From assembly GCA_902800925.1 (NCBI GenBank), contig CADCGD010000001.1, forward strand, positions 83,416-147,415: a stretch of DNA of 64,000 bases, read 5' to 3'. Within the stretch, counting starts at the first letter, position 1. The number at the start of each line of letters is the position of its first letter. The translations under genes and the position numbers were made by a program. Positions 52,268 to 60,729 of the stretch are shown here, piece by piece. Under the pieces are notes generated by a model. That model was not told the DNA's origin. It did no database searches and saw only the letters and a program-made list of their open reading frames with translations. Source of the DNA: an uncultured Bacteroidales bacterium (lineage in GTDB: Bacteria; Bacteroidota; Bacteroidia; Bacteroidales; Bacteroidaceae).

Positions 52268-53926
52268 TTAGGGGACTAATACTTTGCGTCCGTTTACGAT
52301 GTACAGGCCACGAGTGGGCTGTGCTACGCGCTGGCCAGCGAGGTTGAAATACTCGCTTCTGCCATCAGCCATCTTAACCCTTACATCGGCTACGCCTGTT
52401 GTTTCTTCATCGAGTGCAAAGAATTCGCGGGCTTCAATCGTTTCATTGAATTCGAGGTAAGCCTTGCCAGCAGGGATTTCGCGTGCGGCGGTAATCTTCT
52501 TGAAACAGGCGACTCCACCCTCAACACTCAGGGCATACTTGGTCTTGCCTGTCTCTGAGGCTACTGATGCGCCAGTGCCAGCCTTGAGCAGATTGCCAGC
52601 AGGGGCAGTACCTGTGGTGAGAGAAACAGGAATAGTGTAGTCTGTGCTGGCGTCACCATTCAGTAGCAATGGAGTTCCTGCAGGAACAATACTTGTTACA
52701 GCATCCTTTGTGATGGCAGAAGCCTCATGGCCTGTGACAGCATAAGCAGCCAAACCTGTCTGAGCCTTTGAGAAGTCAAGGTCGAAGTCACTCACGAAGG
52801 TGGCCCATCCATATTCGTTGATGGCGGCTGTAACAGGAAGCAGATCGAGGTGAGATTTATTTGCACGGAGATTAGCTGTAACAATATAATTCTCATTAGC
52901 AAACACATCATTAGTATATGTGAATACCTGGGTCTTTACCTCGCCAGTATTGCAAGTCGTTACAGATGTAATGCTAAATGTAGAACCATTGCGCGCTATT
53001 GTCATTTCCACTTCTGCATTATTTAAGCAGTACGGGAAGTCTTTAAAGAAGTCACCTGAAGTAGAACTGATTGTAAAATAGTCACCAATAGCATCTGTAA
53101 AAACTGGGAAATTTCCTCCTGCCCATCCCCAACGGTCAGGACGGATACCAGCCCATCCCCAACGGTCACCTGATATAGGATCTATGAGCAATTCCACGTC
53201 TGCGCCACTGTCCCATCCTAGCATATCGCTGTACTGATTAAACTTGAAGGTAAAAGAAGAGTTTGTTGGGATAGTTAAGCCAAAATAGTTGCTTGAACCC
53301 CATACGTCTGAAGTGTCGGGGAAGTCACCGATAAGTGTGCCTTGTATGGTGTTCACAGGGTCGTTCACGGTAATGCCGGTCAGCACTGCGTAGTCAGCAC
53401 CCAAAGAGACAAGCACGTCTTTATCTGCATCAAAAGAATGTACTACCTGACGAAGATACCGGGTGCCGTTGGCTGTTGTTGAAATGATGGCATTATAGCA
53501 CACGTATACGCCATATCGAGCAATGGTCAATTCAACTGTTGCACCTTCAAGTTTTTTTTCTTTCCAAAAATCCACAAAGCCATCAGTTTCATTCCACCAA
53601 TTACAGGTAAATGAGTCGTTGCCATCCCAATTCCACCAAGTACCATTCATAAAACCACCGTTGCACTGTAAATACATAACAGCAGAGCCGTCCTGGTTCA
53701 AAGCAATAAAGTGTCCATCGGTAGTTTCAGCCCCACGAACGGAAGACACTGTGAACGACATTGTCATGCTCTGGTTGGCAGCAAGGGTGTAGTCTTTGTA
53801 CGATCCAGATGTACCCCATCCTTTATCAACAGCTCCCATTGATTCAATAGTCTCTGCCCATGCGGCAGTGCTCATGAATACTCCTCCGAATAAGACGAGG
53901 AGTGCTTTACGTAAATAATGTTTCAT
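52268..53926 (-). CDS. Secreted protein with two jelly-roll-like repeats and sorting tail
   Basis: A signal peptide (to AAWAE, residue 25) starts this 552-residue protein. Two similar regions (about 26-180 and 190-360) share GSSNYFGL/GTSGSYKDY starts and VELTIARYG / VEMTIARNG segments, so the protein has a duplicated beta-sandwich, perhaps carbohydrate-binding. A short perfect duplication gives DRWGWAGIRP-DRWGWAGG. After a linker, the end is EYFNLAGQRV...GLYIVNGRKVLVP, a tail seen on other exported proteins in this window. I do not recognise a catalytic domain. A tandem GGTGGAYAAAA element lies upstream of its promoter. Confidence 0.7.
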   Translation of the reverse strand: MKHYLRKALLVLFGGVFMSTAAWAETIESMGAVDKGWGTSGSYKDYTLAANQSMTMSFTVSSVRGAETTDGHFIALNQDGSAVMYLQCNGGFMNGTWWNWDGNDSFTCNWWNETDGFVDFWKEKKLEGATVELTIARYGVYVCYNAIISTTANGTRYLRQVVHSFDADKDVLVSLGADYAVLTGITVNDPVNTIQGTLIGDFPDTSDVWGSSNYFGLTIPTNSSFTFKFNQYSDMLGWDSGADVELLIDPISGDRWGWAGIRPDRWGWAGGNFPVFTDAIGDYFTISSTSGDFFKDFPYCLNNAEVEMTIARNGSTFSITSVTTCNTGEVKTQVFTYTNDVFANENYIVTANLRANKSHLDLLPVTAAINEYGWATFVSDFDLDFSKAQTGLAAYAVTGHEASAITKDAVTSIVPAGTPLLLNGDASTDYTIPVSLTTGTAPAGNLLKAGTGASVASETGKTKYALSVEGGVACFKKITAAREIPAGKAYLEFNETIEAREFFALDEETTGVADVRVKMADGRSEYFNLAGQRVAQPTRGLYIVNGRKVLVP

Positions 53927-53978
53927 AATCGTTTTATTTTTTAGATGTTTGGTATTATAAAAAGTAGTTTTGTTACCG

Positions 53979-53986
53979 CAAAATTA
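53979..53986 (-). promoter_or_regulatory. -7 box of the secreted-protein gene
   Basis: TAATTTTG on the minus strand fits TAnnTTTG, giving a start near 53972 and a leader of about 45 nt. There is no good TTG at the right spacing, which suits a promoter needing an activator. Confidence 0.5.
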
Positions 53987-54006
53987 ATGTATAAAATCGT
54001 CAATGG

Positions 54007-54084
54007 GGTGGATAAAAGCATATAAATGGTGGACAAAAACATGTAAATATCCCTCTATACGACATTTTTATAATTTTGTCCACC
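54007..54084. promoter_or_regulatory. Candidate operator: tandem 21-nt repeat plus inverted copy
   Basis: Two adjacent 21-nt units (54007-54027 and 54028-54048) both begin GGTGGAYAAAA and agree at 18 positions. An inverted TTTTGTCCACC lies at 54074-54084. They stand about 35-110 nt upstream of the inferred start site, a usual place for activator binding. Confidence 0.55.
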
Positions 54085-54360
54085 AATTTGACTTAATTAC
54101 CTGAAAGACAAGAGAAGAGGCTCTCCTTACGAAGTTCAATCACGGTGACAGGTTTTGATTGATTTCCACCATCCTTGAACTGTCCAGAGAGAGCTGCGTC
54201 TGTGACACGATGTTACTCCCTGCCGTTTCTTGACCGATTGAACGAACGGCAAGGCAAAGGTAAGTATTTATTTTTATTCTACAAAGGAAAAGGCAAGCTT
54301 TTTGGCTACGCCGAATTTCTTTGGCCTGAAGGTACAAAGTGCTAAAGTGAGTCCTTAGCA
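54085..54360. other. Intergenic stretch with possible gene remnant
   Basis: This gap between the secreted-protein promoter region and rnr holds no complete gene. On the minus strand one frame (about 54210 to the TAA at 54093) reads like a protein end, with ALSGQFKDGG and VIELRKESLF, but has no start codon. It may be a decayed small gene. Confidence 0.25.
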
Positions 54361-54390
54361 TTCGAAAATGAAAAGAAAAGTTGCTTTTCT

Positions 54391-54421
54391 TTTGCAGTTC
54401 TCTCAACTTTTTGTAACTTTG
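54391..54421 (+). promoter_or_regulatory. Promoter of rnr
   Basis: TTTG at 54391-54394, 19 bp, TAACTTTG at 54414-54421: full consensus, about 23 nt from start site to ATG. Confidence 0.75.
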
Positions 54422-54450
54422 CTGTCGGAAACTATTAAATATTCGATACT

Positions 54451-56631
54451 ATGAGTAAGAAAAAAGGGGGCAAACGACTGAACAAGAAACAGATAGCAGA
54501 GATGCTGCAGACGCTGTTCCAACAGAATCCCAACGAGACATTCTCCTTCAAGCAAGTTTTCAAGGCTTTGAAGTTGGACACGCATCCCACCAAGATGCTG
54601 GCCATTGACCTGATGGAAGAGATGGCGTGGGACGACTATCTGTCGAAGGTCAGCGACAACTCGTATCGTCTGAACCTGAAGACGCAGGTGCAGGAGGGTA
54701 CCTTCATCCGTAAGGCTAATGGCAAGAACTCGTTCCAGCCCGATGATGGCGGTACACCCGTGTTTGTCAGTGAGCGCAACTCGCTGTTTGCCATGAATGG
54801 CGACCGCGTGAAGGTTACCTATATGGCTCGTCGCGAGAAGCATATCAAGGAAGCGATGGTCGTCGAGATCCTGAGTCACAAACGCGACCAGGCCGTTGGT
54901 AAGCTGAAGGTAGAGAAGGACTATGCCTTCCTGGTTACCGAGGGTAACATCTTTGTACACGATATCTTTATTCCGAAGAAGAAACTGAAGGGAGGCAAGA
55001 CTGGTGACAAGGCTGTTGTCAAGATTACGCAGTGGCCGTCAAAGGAATCGAAGAACATTGTCGGCGAAGTCATCGACGTGCTGGGTAAGGAGGGCGACAA
55101 CAACGTAGAGATGCACGCCATCCTGGCACAGTACGGTCTGCCGTATAAGTATCCTCATAACGTCGAGGAGGCTGCCGCGAAGATAGAGCCAGGCATCACG
55201 CCTGAGGAGATAGCCCGTCGTGAGGACTTTCGTGAGGTCTTCACCTGCACCATCGACCCGAAGGACGCCAAGGACTTCGACGATGCTCTCAGCATTCGCA
55301 ACATAGTAAATAGTAAATCGTCAAATAGTAAATTGTATGAGGTTGGCGTGCACATCGCAGATGTCAGCCACTATGTGAAGGAAGGTTCTGTGATTGACAA
55401 GGAGGCCGTAAAGCGTGCCACCAGCGTCTATCTCGTAGACCGCACCATCCCCATGTTGCCGGAGCGTCTGTGTAACTTCATCTGTTCACTGCGCCCTGAT
55501 GAGGAGAAGCTTTGCTATAGTGTCATCTTCGTTTTGGATGAGGAGGCCAATGTCAAGGACTACCACATCGCCCACACCGTCATTAGGAGTAATAGAAGGT
55601 ATGCGTATGAGGAGGTGCAGGAGATCCTGATAGGCAAGAATGGTGACTATGCGGACGAACTGCGCACGCTGGATAAGTTGGCGAAATGTCTTCGTGAGCG
55701 TCGCTTCAAGGGTGGCGCTGTCAAGTTCGACCGTGAGGAGCTGCACTTCGACATCGACGAGACAGGCAAGCCCGTCCGTGCTTATTTCAAGAAGTCGAAC
55801 GATGCCACCCAGCTCATCGAGGAATTCATGTTGCTGGCAAACCGTACCGTTGCAGAACATATCGGTAAGGTGGAGAAGCCCAAAGCCAAGAATGCACAGC
55901 CCAAAGCCAAGAAAACCTTCGTCTATCGTATCCACGACCAGCCAGACCCCACGAAGTTGGAGACGTTGCGCGAGTTTGTGGTGAAGTTCGGCTACAAGAT
56001 GAAGACGGCTGGTACGAAAGGTGCTATCTCGAAATCGCTGAATGCGCTGATGGACGGCTGTCAGGGCAAGAAGGAGCAGAAGCTCATCGAGACTGTTGCC
56101 CTGCGTGCTATGATGAAGGCTAAGTATTCGACGCACAACATCGGACATTATGGTCTGGCCTTCGAATACTATACGCATTTCACGTCGCCCATCCGCCGTT
56201 TCCCCGACACGATGGTACATCGTCTGTTGACGAAATATCAGGACGGTGGACGCTCAGCCAATCAGGAGAAGTACGAAGAACTCTGTGAGCACTGCTCCGA
56301 TATGGAACAGACCGCCCAGCAGGCTGAGCGCGACAGCATCAAGTACAAGATGGTGGAATTCATGGCCGACAAGATAGGCAACGAGTATGATGCCCACATC
56401 AGTGGCATTCAGTCGTATGGCATCTACTGTGAGGTCGACGAGAACCACTGCGAGGGTATGGTGTCTATGCACGACCTGGATGATGACTACTACGACTTCG
56501 ACGAGCGCAACTACTGTCTCGTAGGCCGTCGCCACCATAACAAGTACCAGTTGGGCGACCCTGTACGCATCAAGGTGGCTCGCGCCAACCTGGAGAAGCG
56601 CCAGCTGGACTTCGTCCTCGCCGACAAATAA
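54451..56631 (+). CDS. rnr: Ribonuclease R with repeat-derived insert
   Basis: The 726-residue protein has the RNase R order: N-terminal winged-helix/cold-shock region, RNB catalytic domain with CTIDPKDAKDFDDALSI (the four acidic magnesium ligands), later RIHDQPDPTKLE and HYGLAFEYYTHFTSPIRR, and a C-terminal S1 domain (about 640-720). It degrades structured RNA 3' to 5'. Just after the catalytic motif, near residues 284-296, IVNSKSSNSKL is encoded by an AATAGTAAAT repeat tract (55303-55336). Ordinary family members have only a short loop here before EVGVHIADVSHYV. The frame is intact and the insert lies in a surface loop, so activity is probably kept. Confidence 0.95.
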   Translation: MSKKKGGKRLNKKQIAEMLQTLFQQNPNETFSFKQVFKALKLDTHPTKMLAIDLMEEMAWDDYLSKVSDNSYRLNLKTQVQEGTFIRKANGKNSFQPDDGGTPVFVSERNSLFAMNGDRVKVTYMARREKHIKEAMVVEILSHKRDQAVGKLKVEKDYAFLVTEGNIFVHDIFIPKKKLKGGKTGDKAVVKITQWPSKESKNIVGEVIDVLGKEGDNNVEMHAILAQYGLPYKYPHNVEEAAAKIEPGITPEEIARREDFREVFTCTIDPKDAKDFDDALSIRNIVNSKSSNSKLYEVGVHIADVSHYVKEGSVIDKEAVKRATSVYLVDRTIPMLPERLCNFICSLRPDEEKLCYSVIFVLDEEANVKDYHIAHTVIRSNRRYAYEEVQEILIGKNGDYADELRTLDKLAKCLRERRFKGGAVKFDREELHFDIDETGKPVRAYFKKSNDATQLIEEFMLLANRTVAEHIGKVEKPKAKNAQPKAKKTFVYRIHDQPDPTKLETLREFVVKFGYKMKTAGTKGAISKSLNALMDGCQGKKEQKLIETVALRAMMKAKYSTHNIGHYGLAFEYYTHFTSPIRRFPDTMVHRLLTKYQDGGRSANQEKYEELCEHCSDMEQTAQQAERDSIKYKMVEFMADKIGNEYDAHISGIQSYGIYCEVDENHCEGMVSMHDLDDDYYDFDERNYCLVGRRHHNKYQLGDPVRIKVARANLEKRQLDFVLADK
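55303..55336. repeat. ATAGTAAAT repeat inside the rnr frame
   Basis: Three AATAGTAAAT-like units in 34 nt encode IVNSKSSNSK in the RNB domain. The same sequence type, on the other strand, lies in the greA leader at 11181-11207. Confidence 0.75.
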
Positions 56632-56665
56632 CTCTCCTTTAACTCCCTTAACTCCTTTAACTCCT
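56629..56665. repeat. TTTAACTCC tandem repeat after the rnr stop
   Basis: Four units of 9-10 nt start at the TAA stop codon of rnr, just as the longer array does after the CE12 gene at 27642. Confidence 0.85.
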
Positions 56666-56685
56666 AATATAAATAAGGTACACGC

Positions 56686-57381
56686 ATGAAAGAAAACAAT
56701 CGTATCATTGCCGCAGCCATCGTTGCTGTAGGCATCGTCTGCCTGGGATGGTTCCTGAAGGCAGGCATTGACAACTTTGCCAATAAAGATCGTCACGTAA
56801 CCGTCAAGGGACTGGCCGAACGTGAGGTGCCTGCCGACAAAGTCACGTGGAGCATTGGTACAAAGGTGACGGGCAACGACCTGCCGCTGTTGTACGAGAA
56901 TATCAACGTGCAGACACAGAAAATCAAGCAGTTCTTGCTGAAGTACGGACTGCCTGAGAAAGAGATTACTGTTAATCCTCCCTCCATTACCGACTTGGAG
57001 GCTCGTGAGTGGGGTGACAACCAGAAGAACTTCCGCTACATCGTCAATACCACGATTACGGTGGCAACCAACAAGGTGGCAGAAGTCAACAAAGCCATCT
57101 CCAGTCAGGCCGAACTGCTGAAACAGGGTGTGGCTCTGGGTGAGAACAGTCCTCAGTACGAATATGCGTCGTTTCAGCAAATGAAACCGGAGATGATGGC
57201 AGAGGCTATCAAGAACGCTCAGAAGACTGCTGCTCAGTTTGCAGAGGCCAGTGAGTGTGACCTTGGAAAAATTGTCATTGCTGATCAGGGACAGTTCTCT
57301 ATCGACAACCGTGACGATAACACCCCGTATATAAAAAAGTTACGCGTAGTTACTACAGTGACTTATTCACTGAAGGACTAA
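56686..57381 (+). CDS. SIMPL domain protein
   Basis: This 231-residue protein has one N-terminal membrane anchor (about 8-27) and a SIMPL (DUF541) domain: [57 protein letters not shown] and a final [18 protein letters not shown] proteins face the periplasm and form large assemblies of poorly known function, sometimes linked to oxidative stress. It follows rnr after a repeat-filled spacer and is probably transcribed with it. Length and pattern are typical. Confidence 0.88.
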   Translation: MKENNRIIAAAIVAVGIVCLGWFLKAGIDNFANKDRHVTVKGLAEREVPADKVTWSIGTKVTGNDLPLLYENINVQTQKIKQFLLKYGLPEKEITVNPPSITDLEAREWGDNQKNFRYIVNTTITVATNKVAEVNKAISSQAELLKQGVALGENSPQYEYASFQQMKPEMMAEAIKNAQKTAAQFAEASECDLGKIVIADQGQFSIDNRDDNTPYIKKLRVVTTVTYSLKD

Positions 57382-57443
57382 AAGACGGTCGACGAAATGC
57401 CGTATATTAACATTTTTTGAAAATATTTCTCTCCAAAATGTGC

Positions 57444-57472
57444 TTGTAATTTAGTTATATTTTGTATCTTTG
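57444..57472 (+). promoter_or_regulatory. Promoter of nrdD
   Basis: TTG at 57444-57446, 18 bp, TATCTTTG at 57465-57472. A long leader of about 115 nt follows. Confidence 0.7.
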
Positions 57473-57474
57473 CA

Positions 57475-57513
57475 CTCGCTAAGAGTTTCCCGAAATGGGA
57501 AACTTTTTGCGAG
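57475..57513 (+). promoter_or_regulatory. Structured 5' leader hairpin of nrdD
   Basis: Near the inferred start site CTCGC/GCGAG forms an outer stem and AGTTTCCC/GGGAAACT an inner 8-bp stem with a GAAAT loop, followed by TTTT. It could protect the transcript's 5' end or act as an attenuator. No known riboswitch is recognised. Confidence 0.5.
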
Positions 57514-57595
57514 ATAAAAATTAAAAAGTTGTCCAAAACGGAAAACTTTGTGTTGCAGAGAGAATGCAATAACTAAAGAAATATACACATAAAAA

Positions 57596-59692
57596 ATGGA
57601 GATTAAAAACTTTACCATTACCAAACGCGACGGTTCGAAAGACTCGTTTTCGTTAGACAAAATTATGAACGCCATCGTCAAGGCGTTCGAGAGTGTGAAC
57701 GTTCCTTCTGACCTGGGAACCATTTCAAAGATTATCAGTCATCTGGATATCAAGGATGATATCACAGTGGAGGATATCCAGAACCAGGTGGAGGAAGCGT
57801 TGATGCGCGAAGGCTTCTATAAGGTAGCCAAATCGTTCATGCTCTACCGTCAGCAGCATACCGAGGATCGTGAGACGCTGGCTAAGTTGCAGTTCCTGTC
57901 CGACTATATGGAGTCAGCCAATGCTGCAACCTCTTCGAAGTTTGACGCCAACGCCAATGTGGAACACAAGAACATTGCCACGTTGATTGGTGAACTTCCA
58001 AAGTCTAACTTCATCCGTCTGAACCGTCGTCTGCTTACTGAGCGCATCAAGAAGATGTACGACAAGGAACTTGCTGACCAGTACATCGACTTGCTGACAC
58101 ACCACTTTATATATAAGAACGACGAGACCTCGCTGGCCAACTACTGTGCATCTATCACGATGTACCCCTGGCTTATCGGTGGTACCACAGCCATTGGTGG
58201 TAACTCTACGGCTCCTACTAACCTGAAGTCGTTTGCTGGTGGTTTCATCAACATGGTGTTCATGGTTAGCTCTATGCTCGCTGGTGCCTGTGCTACCCCC
58301 GAGTTCCTCATGTACATGAACTACTTCATCGGCAACGAGTATGGTAAGGACTACTGGCAGCATCCCGAACAGCAGGCTGACCTCTCGCTGAAGAAGCGCA
58401 CCATCGACAAGGTTATCACCGACTACTTCGAGCAGATTGTCTACTCGCTGAACCAGCCCACTGGTGCCCGTAACTACCAGGCTGTGTTCTGGAATGTAGC
58501 CTACTACGACCGTTACTATTTTGAGAGCATCTTCGGTGAGTTCTACTTCCCCGATGGTTCACAGCCTGACTGGGACGGTCTGTCTTGGCTGCAGAAGCGC
58601 TTCATGAAGTGGTTCAACCAAGAGCGTACCAAGACCCTGCTGACCTTCCCCGTAGAGACTATGGCTCTGCTTGTCGACGAGAATGGTGAGCCTAAGGACA
58701 AGGAGTGGGGTGAGTTCACCGCTGAGATGTATGCCGAGGGTCACTCGTTCTTCACCTACATGAGCGACAATGCTGATTCTCTGTCTTCTTGCTGCCGTCT
58801 GCGCAATGAGATTACCGACAACGGCTTCTCTTATACGCTGGGTGCTGGTGGCGTGTCTACTGGTTCGAAGTCTGTACTCACTATCAACCTCAACCGCTGT
58901 GTGCAGTATGCCGTCAACCACAAGATGGACTATCTGGAGTATCTGGGACAGGTCATCGACCTCTGTCACAAGGTACAGCTAGCCTACAACGAGAACCTCA
59001 AGGACCTGCAAGCCCACGGCATGCTGCCCCTCTTCGATGCTGGCTACATCAATATCGCTCGTCAGTACCTCACCATCGGTATCAACGGTCTCGTAGAGGC
59101 TGCAGAGTTCATGGGCTTGAAGATTACGCCTAACGACGACTATAAGAAGTTCGTACAGAGCATCCTCGGCCTCATCGAGAAGTACAACAAGCAGTATCGC
59201 ACGAAGGACATCATGTTCAACTGCGAGATGATTCCTGCCGAGAACGTCGGTGTGAAGCACGCCAAGTGGGACCGTGAGGACGGCTACTTCGTACCTCGCG
59301 ACTGCTACAACAGCTACTTCTACGTGGTAGAGGACGACTCACTCAGCGTCATCGACAAGTTCAAGTTGCATGGCGCACCCTATATCGAGCACCTCACTGG
59401 TGGCTCAGCGCTGCATATGAACCTCGACGAGCACCTGTCTAAGGAGCAGTACCTGCACCTGCTGAAGGTGGCTGCTAAGGAGGGTTGTAACTACTTCACA
59501 TTCAACATCCCCAACACGGTATGTAACGACTGTGGACATATCGACAAGCGCTACCTCAAGGAGTGCCCGCACTGCCACTCGAAGAATGTGGACTACATGA
59601 CCCGCATCATCGGATACCTGAAGCGTGTTAGCAACTTCTCACAGGCTCGTCAGGAAGAGGCTTCACGCCGTTATTATGCACACGCAGAATAA
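57596..59692 (+). CDS. nrdD: Anaerobic ribonucleoside-triphosphate reductase
   Basis: This 698-residue protein starts with an ATP-cone (FTITKRDGSKDSFSLDKI, about 1-95) for allosteric control. The ten-stranded barrel follows, with DNADSLSSCCRLRNEI and GGVSTGSKSVLTINLNRC. Near the end a zinc site CNDCGHIDKRYLKECPHC precedes the glycyl-radical loop IIGYLKRVSNF, whose Gly carries the radical. It reduces NTPs to dNTPs without oxygen, using formate or a thioredoxin-type reductant. The nrdG activase gene follows 4 nt later. This is core metabolism for an anaerobe. Confidence 0.96.
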   Translation: MEIKNFTITKRDGSKDSFSLDKIMNAIVKAFESVNVPSDLGTISKIISHLDIKDDITVEDIQNQVEEALMREGFYKVAKSFMLYRQQHTEDRETLAKLQFLSDYMESANAATSSKFDANANVEHKNIATLIGELPKSNFIRLNRRLLTERIKKMYDKELADQYIDLLTHHFIYKNDETSLANYCASITMYPWLIGGTTAIGGNSTAPTNLKSFAGGFINMVFMVSSMLAGACATPEFLMYMNYFIGNEYGKDYWQHPEQQADLSLKKRTIDKVITDYFEQIVYSLNQPTGARNYQAVFWNVAYYDRYYFESIFGEFYFPDGSQPDWDGLSWLQKRFMKWFNQERTKTLLTFPVETMALLVDENGEPKDKEWGEFTAEMYAEGHSFFTYMSDNADSLSSCCRLRNEITDNGFSYTLGAGGVSTGSKSVLTINLNRCVQYAVNHKMDYLEYLGQVIDLCHKVQLAYNENLKDLQAHGMLPLFDAGYINIARQYLTIGINGLVEAAEFMGLKITPNDDYKKFVQSILGLIEKYNKQYRTKDIMFNCEMIPAENVGVKHAKWDREDGYFVPRDCYNSYFYVVEDDSLSVIDKFKLHGAPYIEHLTGGSALHMNLDEHLSKEQYLHLLKVAAKEGCNYFTFNIPNTVCNDCGHIDKRYLKECPHCHSKNVDYMTRIIGYLKRVSNFSQARQEEASRRYYAHAE

Positions 59693-59695
59693 ATA

Positions 59696-60178
59696 ATGCT
59701 TAAATACGTAAATACAGGGGTTGTTTTTCAGGAGATACCCGATGAGGTGACTTTAGCCATCAATATCTCCAACTGTCCATGCCATTGTCCAGGGTGCCAT
59801 AGCCGCTATCTCTGGGATGACATTGGCATGCCGTTGGATACGGATGCCATCGATGCCTTCATCGAGCGTTACGGTAACGACATCACCTGCCTGTCATTCA
59901 TGGGCGGTGATGCCGACCCCGTGGGCGTCAACCAGTTGGCACAGTATATCCACGAGACTTATCCAGAGTTTAAGGTGGCATGGTACAGTGGACGCCTCCG
60001 CGTCTCGCCGGCTGTCAACAAGGCTGACTTTGACTACCTGAAAATCGGACCTTATATCAAGCACCTAGGCCCCTTGAAGTCACCGACTACCAACCAACGT
60101 CTCTATCGTCTCCGCGATGACGGTTCCTTCGAGGATATCACCTATCGTTTCTGGCGCCAGCGCGACATTGCTATATAG
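59696..60178 (+). CDS. nrdG: Anaerobic ribonucleotide reductase activating protein
   Basis: This 160-residue radical SAM protein has the CxxxCxxC cluster in NCPCHCPGCHSRYLWD, which binds the 4Fe-4S cluster, followed by FMGGDADPVG, the SAM-binding GGE-like motif. It makes the glycyl radical on NrdD from S-adenosylmethionine. The gene begins 4 nt after the nrdD stop and ends just before a strong bidirectional terminator. Length is normal for NrdG. Confidence 0.94.
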   Translation: MLKYVNTGVVFQEIPDEVTLAINISNCPCHCPGCHSRYLWDDIGMPLDTDAIDAFIERYGNDITCLSFMGGDADPVGVNQLAQYIHETYPEFKVAWYSGRLRVSPAVNKADFDYLKIGPYIKHLGPLKSPTTNQRLYRLRDDGSFEDITYRFWRQRDIAI

Positions 60179-60179
60179 A

Positions 60180-60217
60180 AAAAAGCCTGCAGTCACATCA
60201 TTGCTGCAGGCTTTTTT
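60180..60217. terminator. Bidirectional terminator between nrdG and the DUF5606 gene
   Basis: AAGCCTGCAG (60183-60192) pairs with CTGCAGGCTT (60204-60213) across an 11-nt loop, with A and T runs outside the stem on both strands. Confidence 0.85.
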
Positions 60218-60237
60218 ACTTCTTATGAGGAAGGTTG

Positions 60238-60681
60238 TTATTCCTCTTTGCGATCGTCGATATTGTCACCCTCTGTGGGAGCCATCTCTTCCTCGAAATC
60301 GGTGATGCCAGCTTTGATGAGGATGTCGTACCACTGGATGAGCTTCTTGATGTGGCTGTTCTGTACGCGGTCCTGATCCCATTCGGGCAGTACTTTAGAG
60401 AAATACTCGTGGAGCTCAGCGGGAGTAGCCTTCTTGAAGTTAACGCTACAGGTCTTGCCGCCTTCCAGGTCGCGCATAGAGGCGAGCACCTTCATGAGGG
60501 GCACCTCGTCGGTCTCAGTGAACATGGCGATGTCGGCCAGTGAGGTGATGCGGTCGCTGCCGAAGGCAGGCATACGCTTGTGGGTGTCATCCAAGGCCTC
60601 GACAATGAGGCTGTTGGTGGCACGTGATACTAATTTGTACAGTCCGGGCTTACCGGAGATTGCTAAAATGGTCTGTTTCAT
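60238..60681 (-). CDS. DUF5606 family protein
   Basis: This 147-residue protein is the small Bacteroidetes-specific family beginning KQTILAISGKPGLYKLVSR, with RITSLADIAMFTETDEVPL and LPEWDQDRVQNSHIKKLIQWY, and an acidic tail. The gene always seems to be a housekeeping one of unknown role. It is the last gene of the nusB-yajC-YbbR-coaE cluster; a 30-nt spacer of ATCGTAATA-type repeats separates it from coaE. No catalytic motif is evident. Confidence 0.85.
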   Translation of the reverse strand: MKQTILAISGKPGLYKLVSRATNSLIVEALDDTHKRMPAFGSDRITSLADIAMFTETDEVPLMKVLASMRDLEGGKTCSVNFKKATPAELHEYFSKVLPEWDQDRVQNSHIKKLIQWYDILIKAGITDFEEEMAPTEGDNIDDRKEE

Positions 60682-60690
60682 ATTTCTTTT

Positions 60691-60729
60691 CGTTATTACG
60701 ATATTTCGATGCTACGATATTACGATATT
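60691..60729. repeat. Tandem ATATCGTA-type repeat spanning the coaE stop
   Basis: On the minus strand units such as ATATCGTA and CATCGAAATATCG run through the last codons of coaE (NIVIS), its TAG stop and most of the spacer to the DUF5606 gene. CATCGAAATATCG also occurs in the greA-HIT spacer. Confidence 0.8.

Noticed and set aside
54140-54406. 88-codon minus-strand frame upstream of rnr
   Set aside because: It covers the rnr promoter -33 region and lacks any family pattern; a decayed frame is possible but not supportable as a gene.
54403-54960. 185-codon frame opposite the start of rnr
   Set aside because: RNase R coding on the plus strand explains the bases; the opposite frame has no motif.
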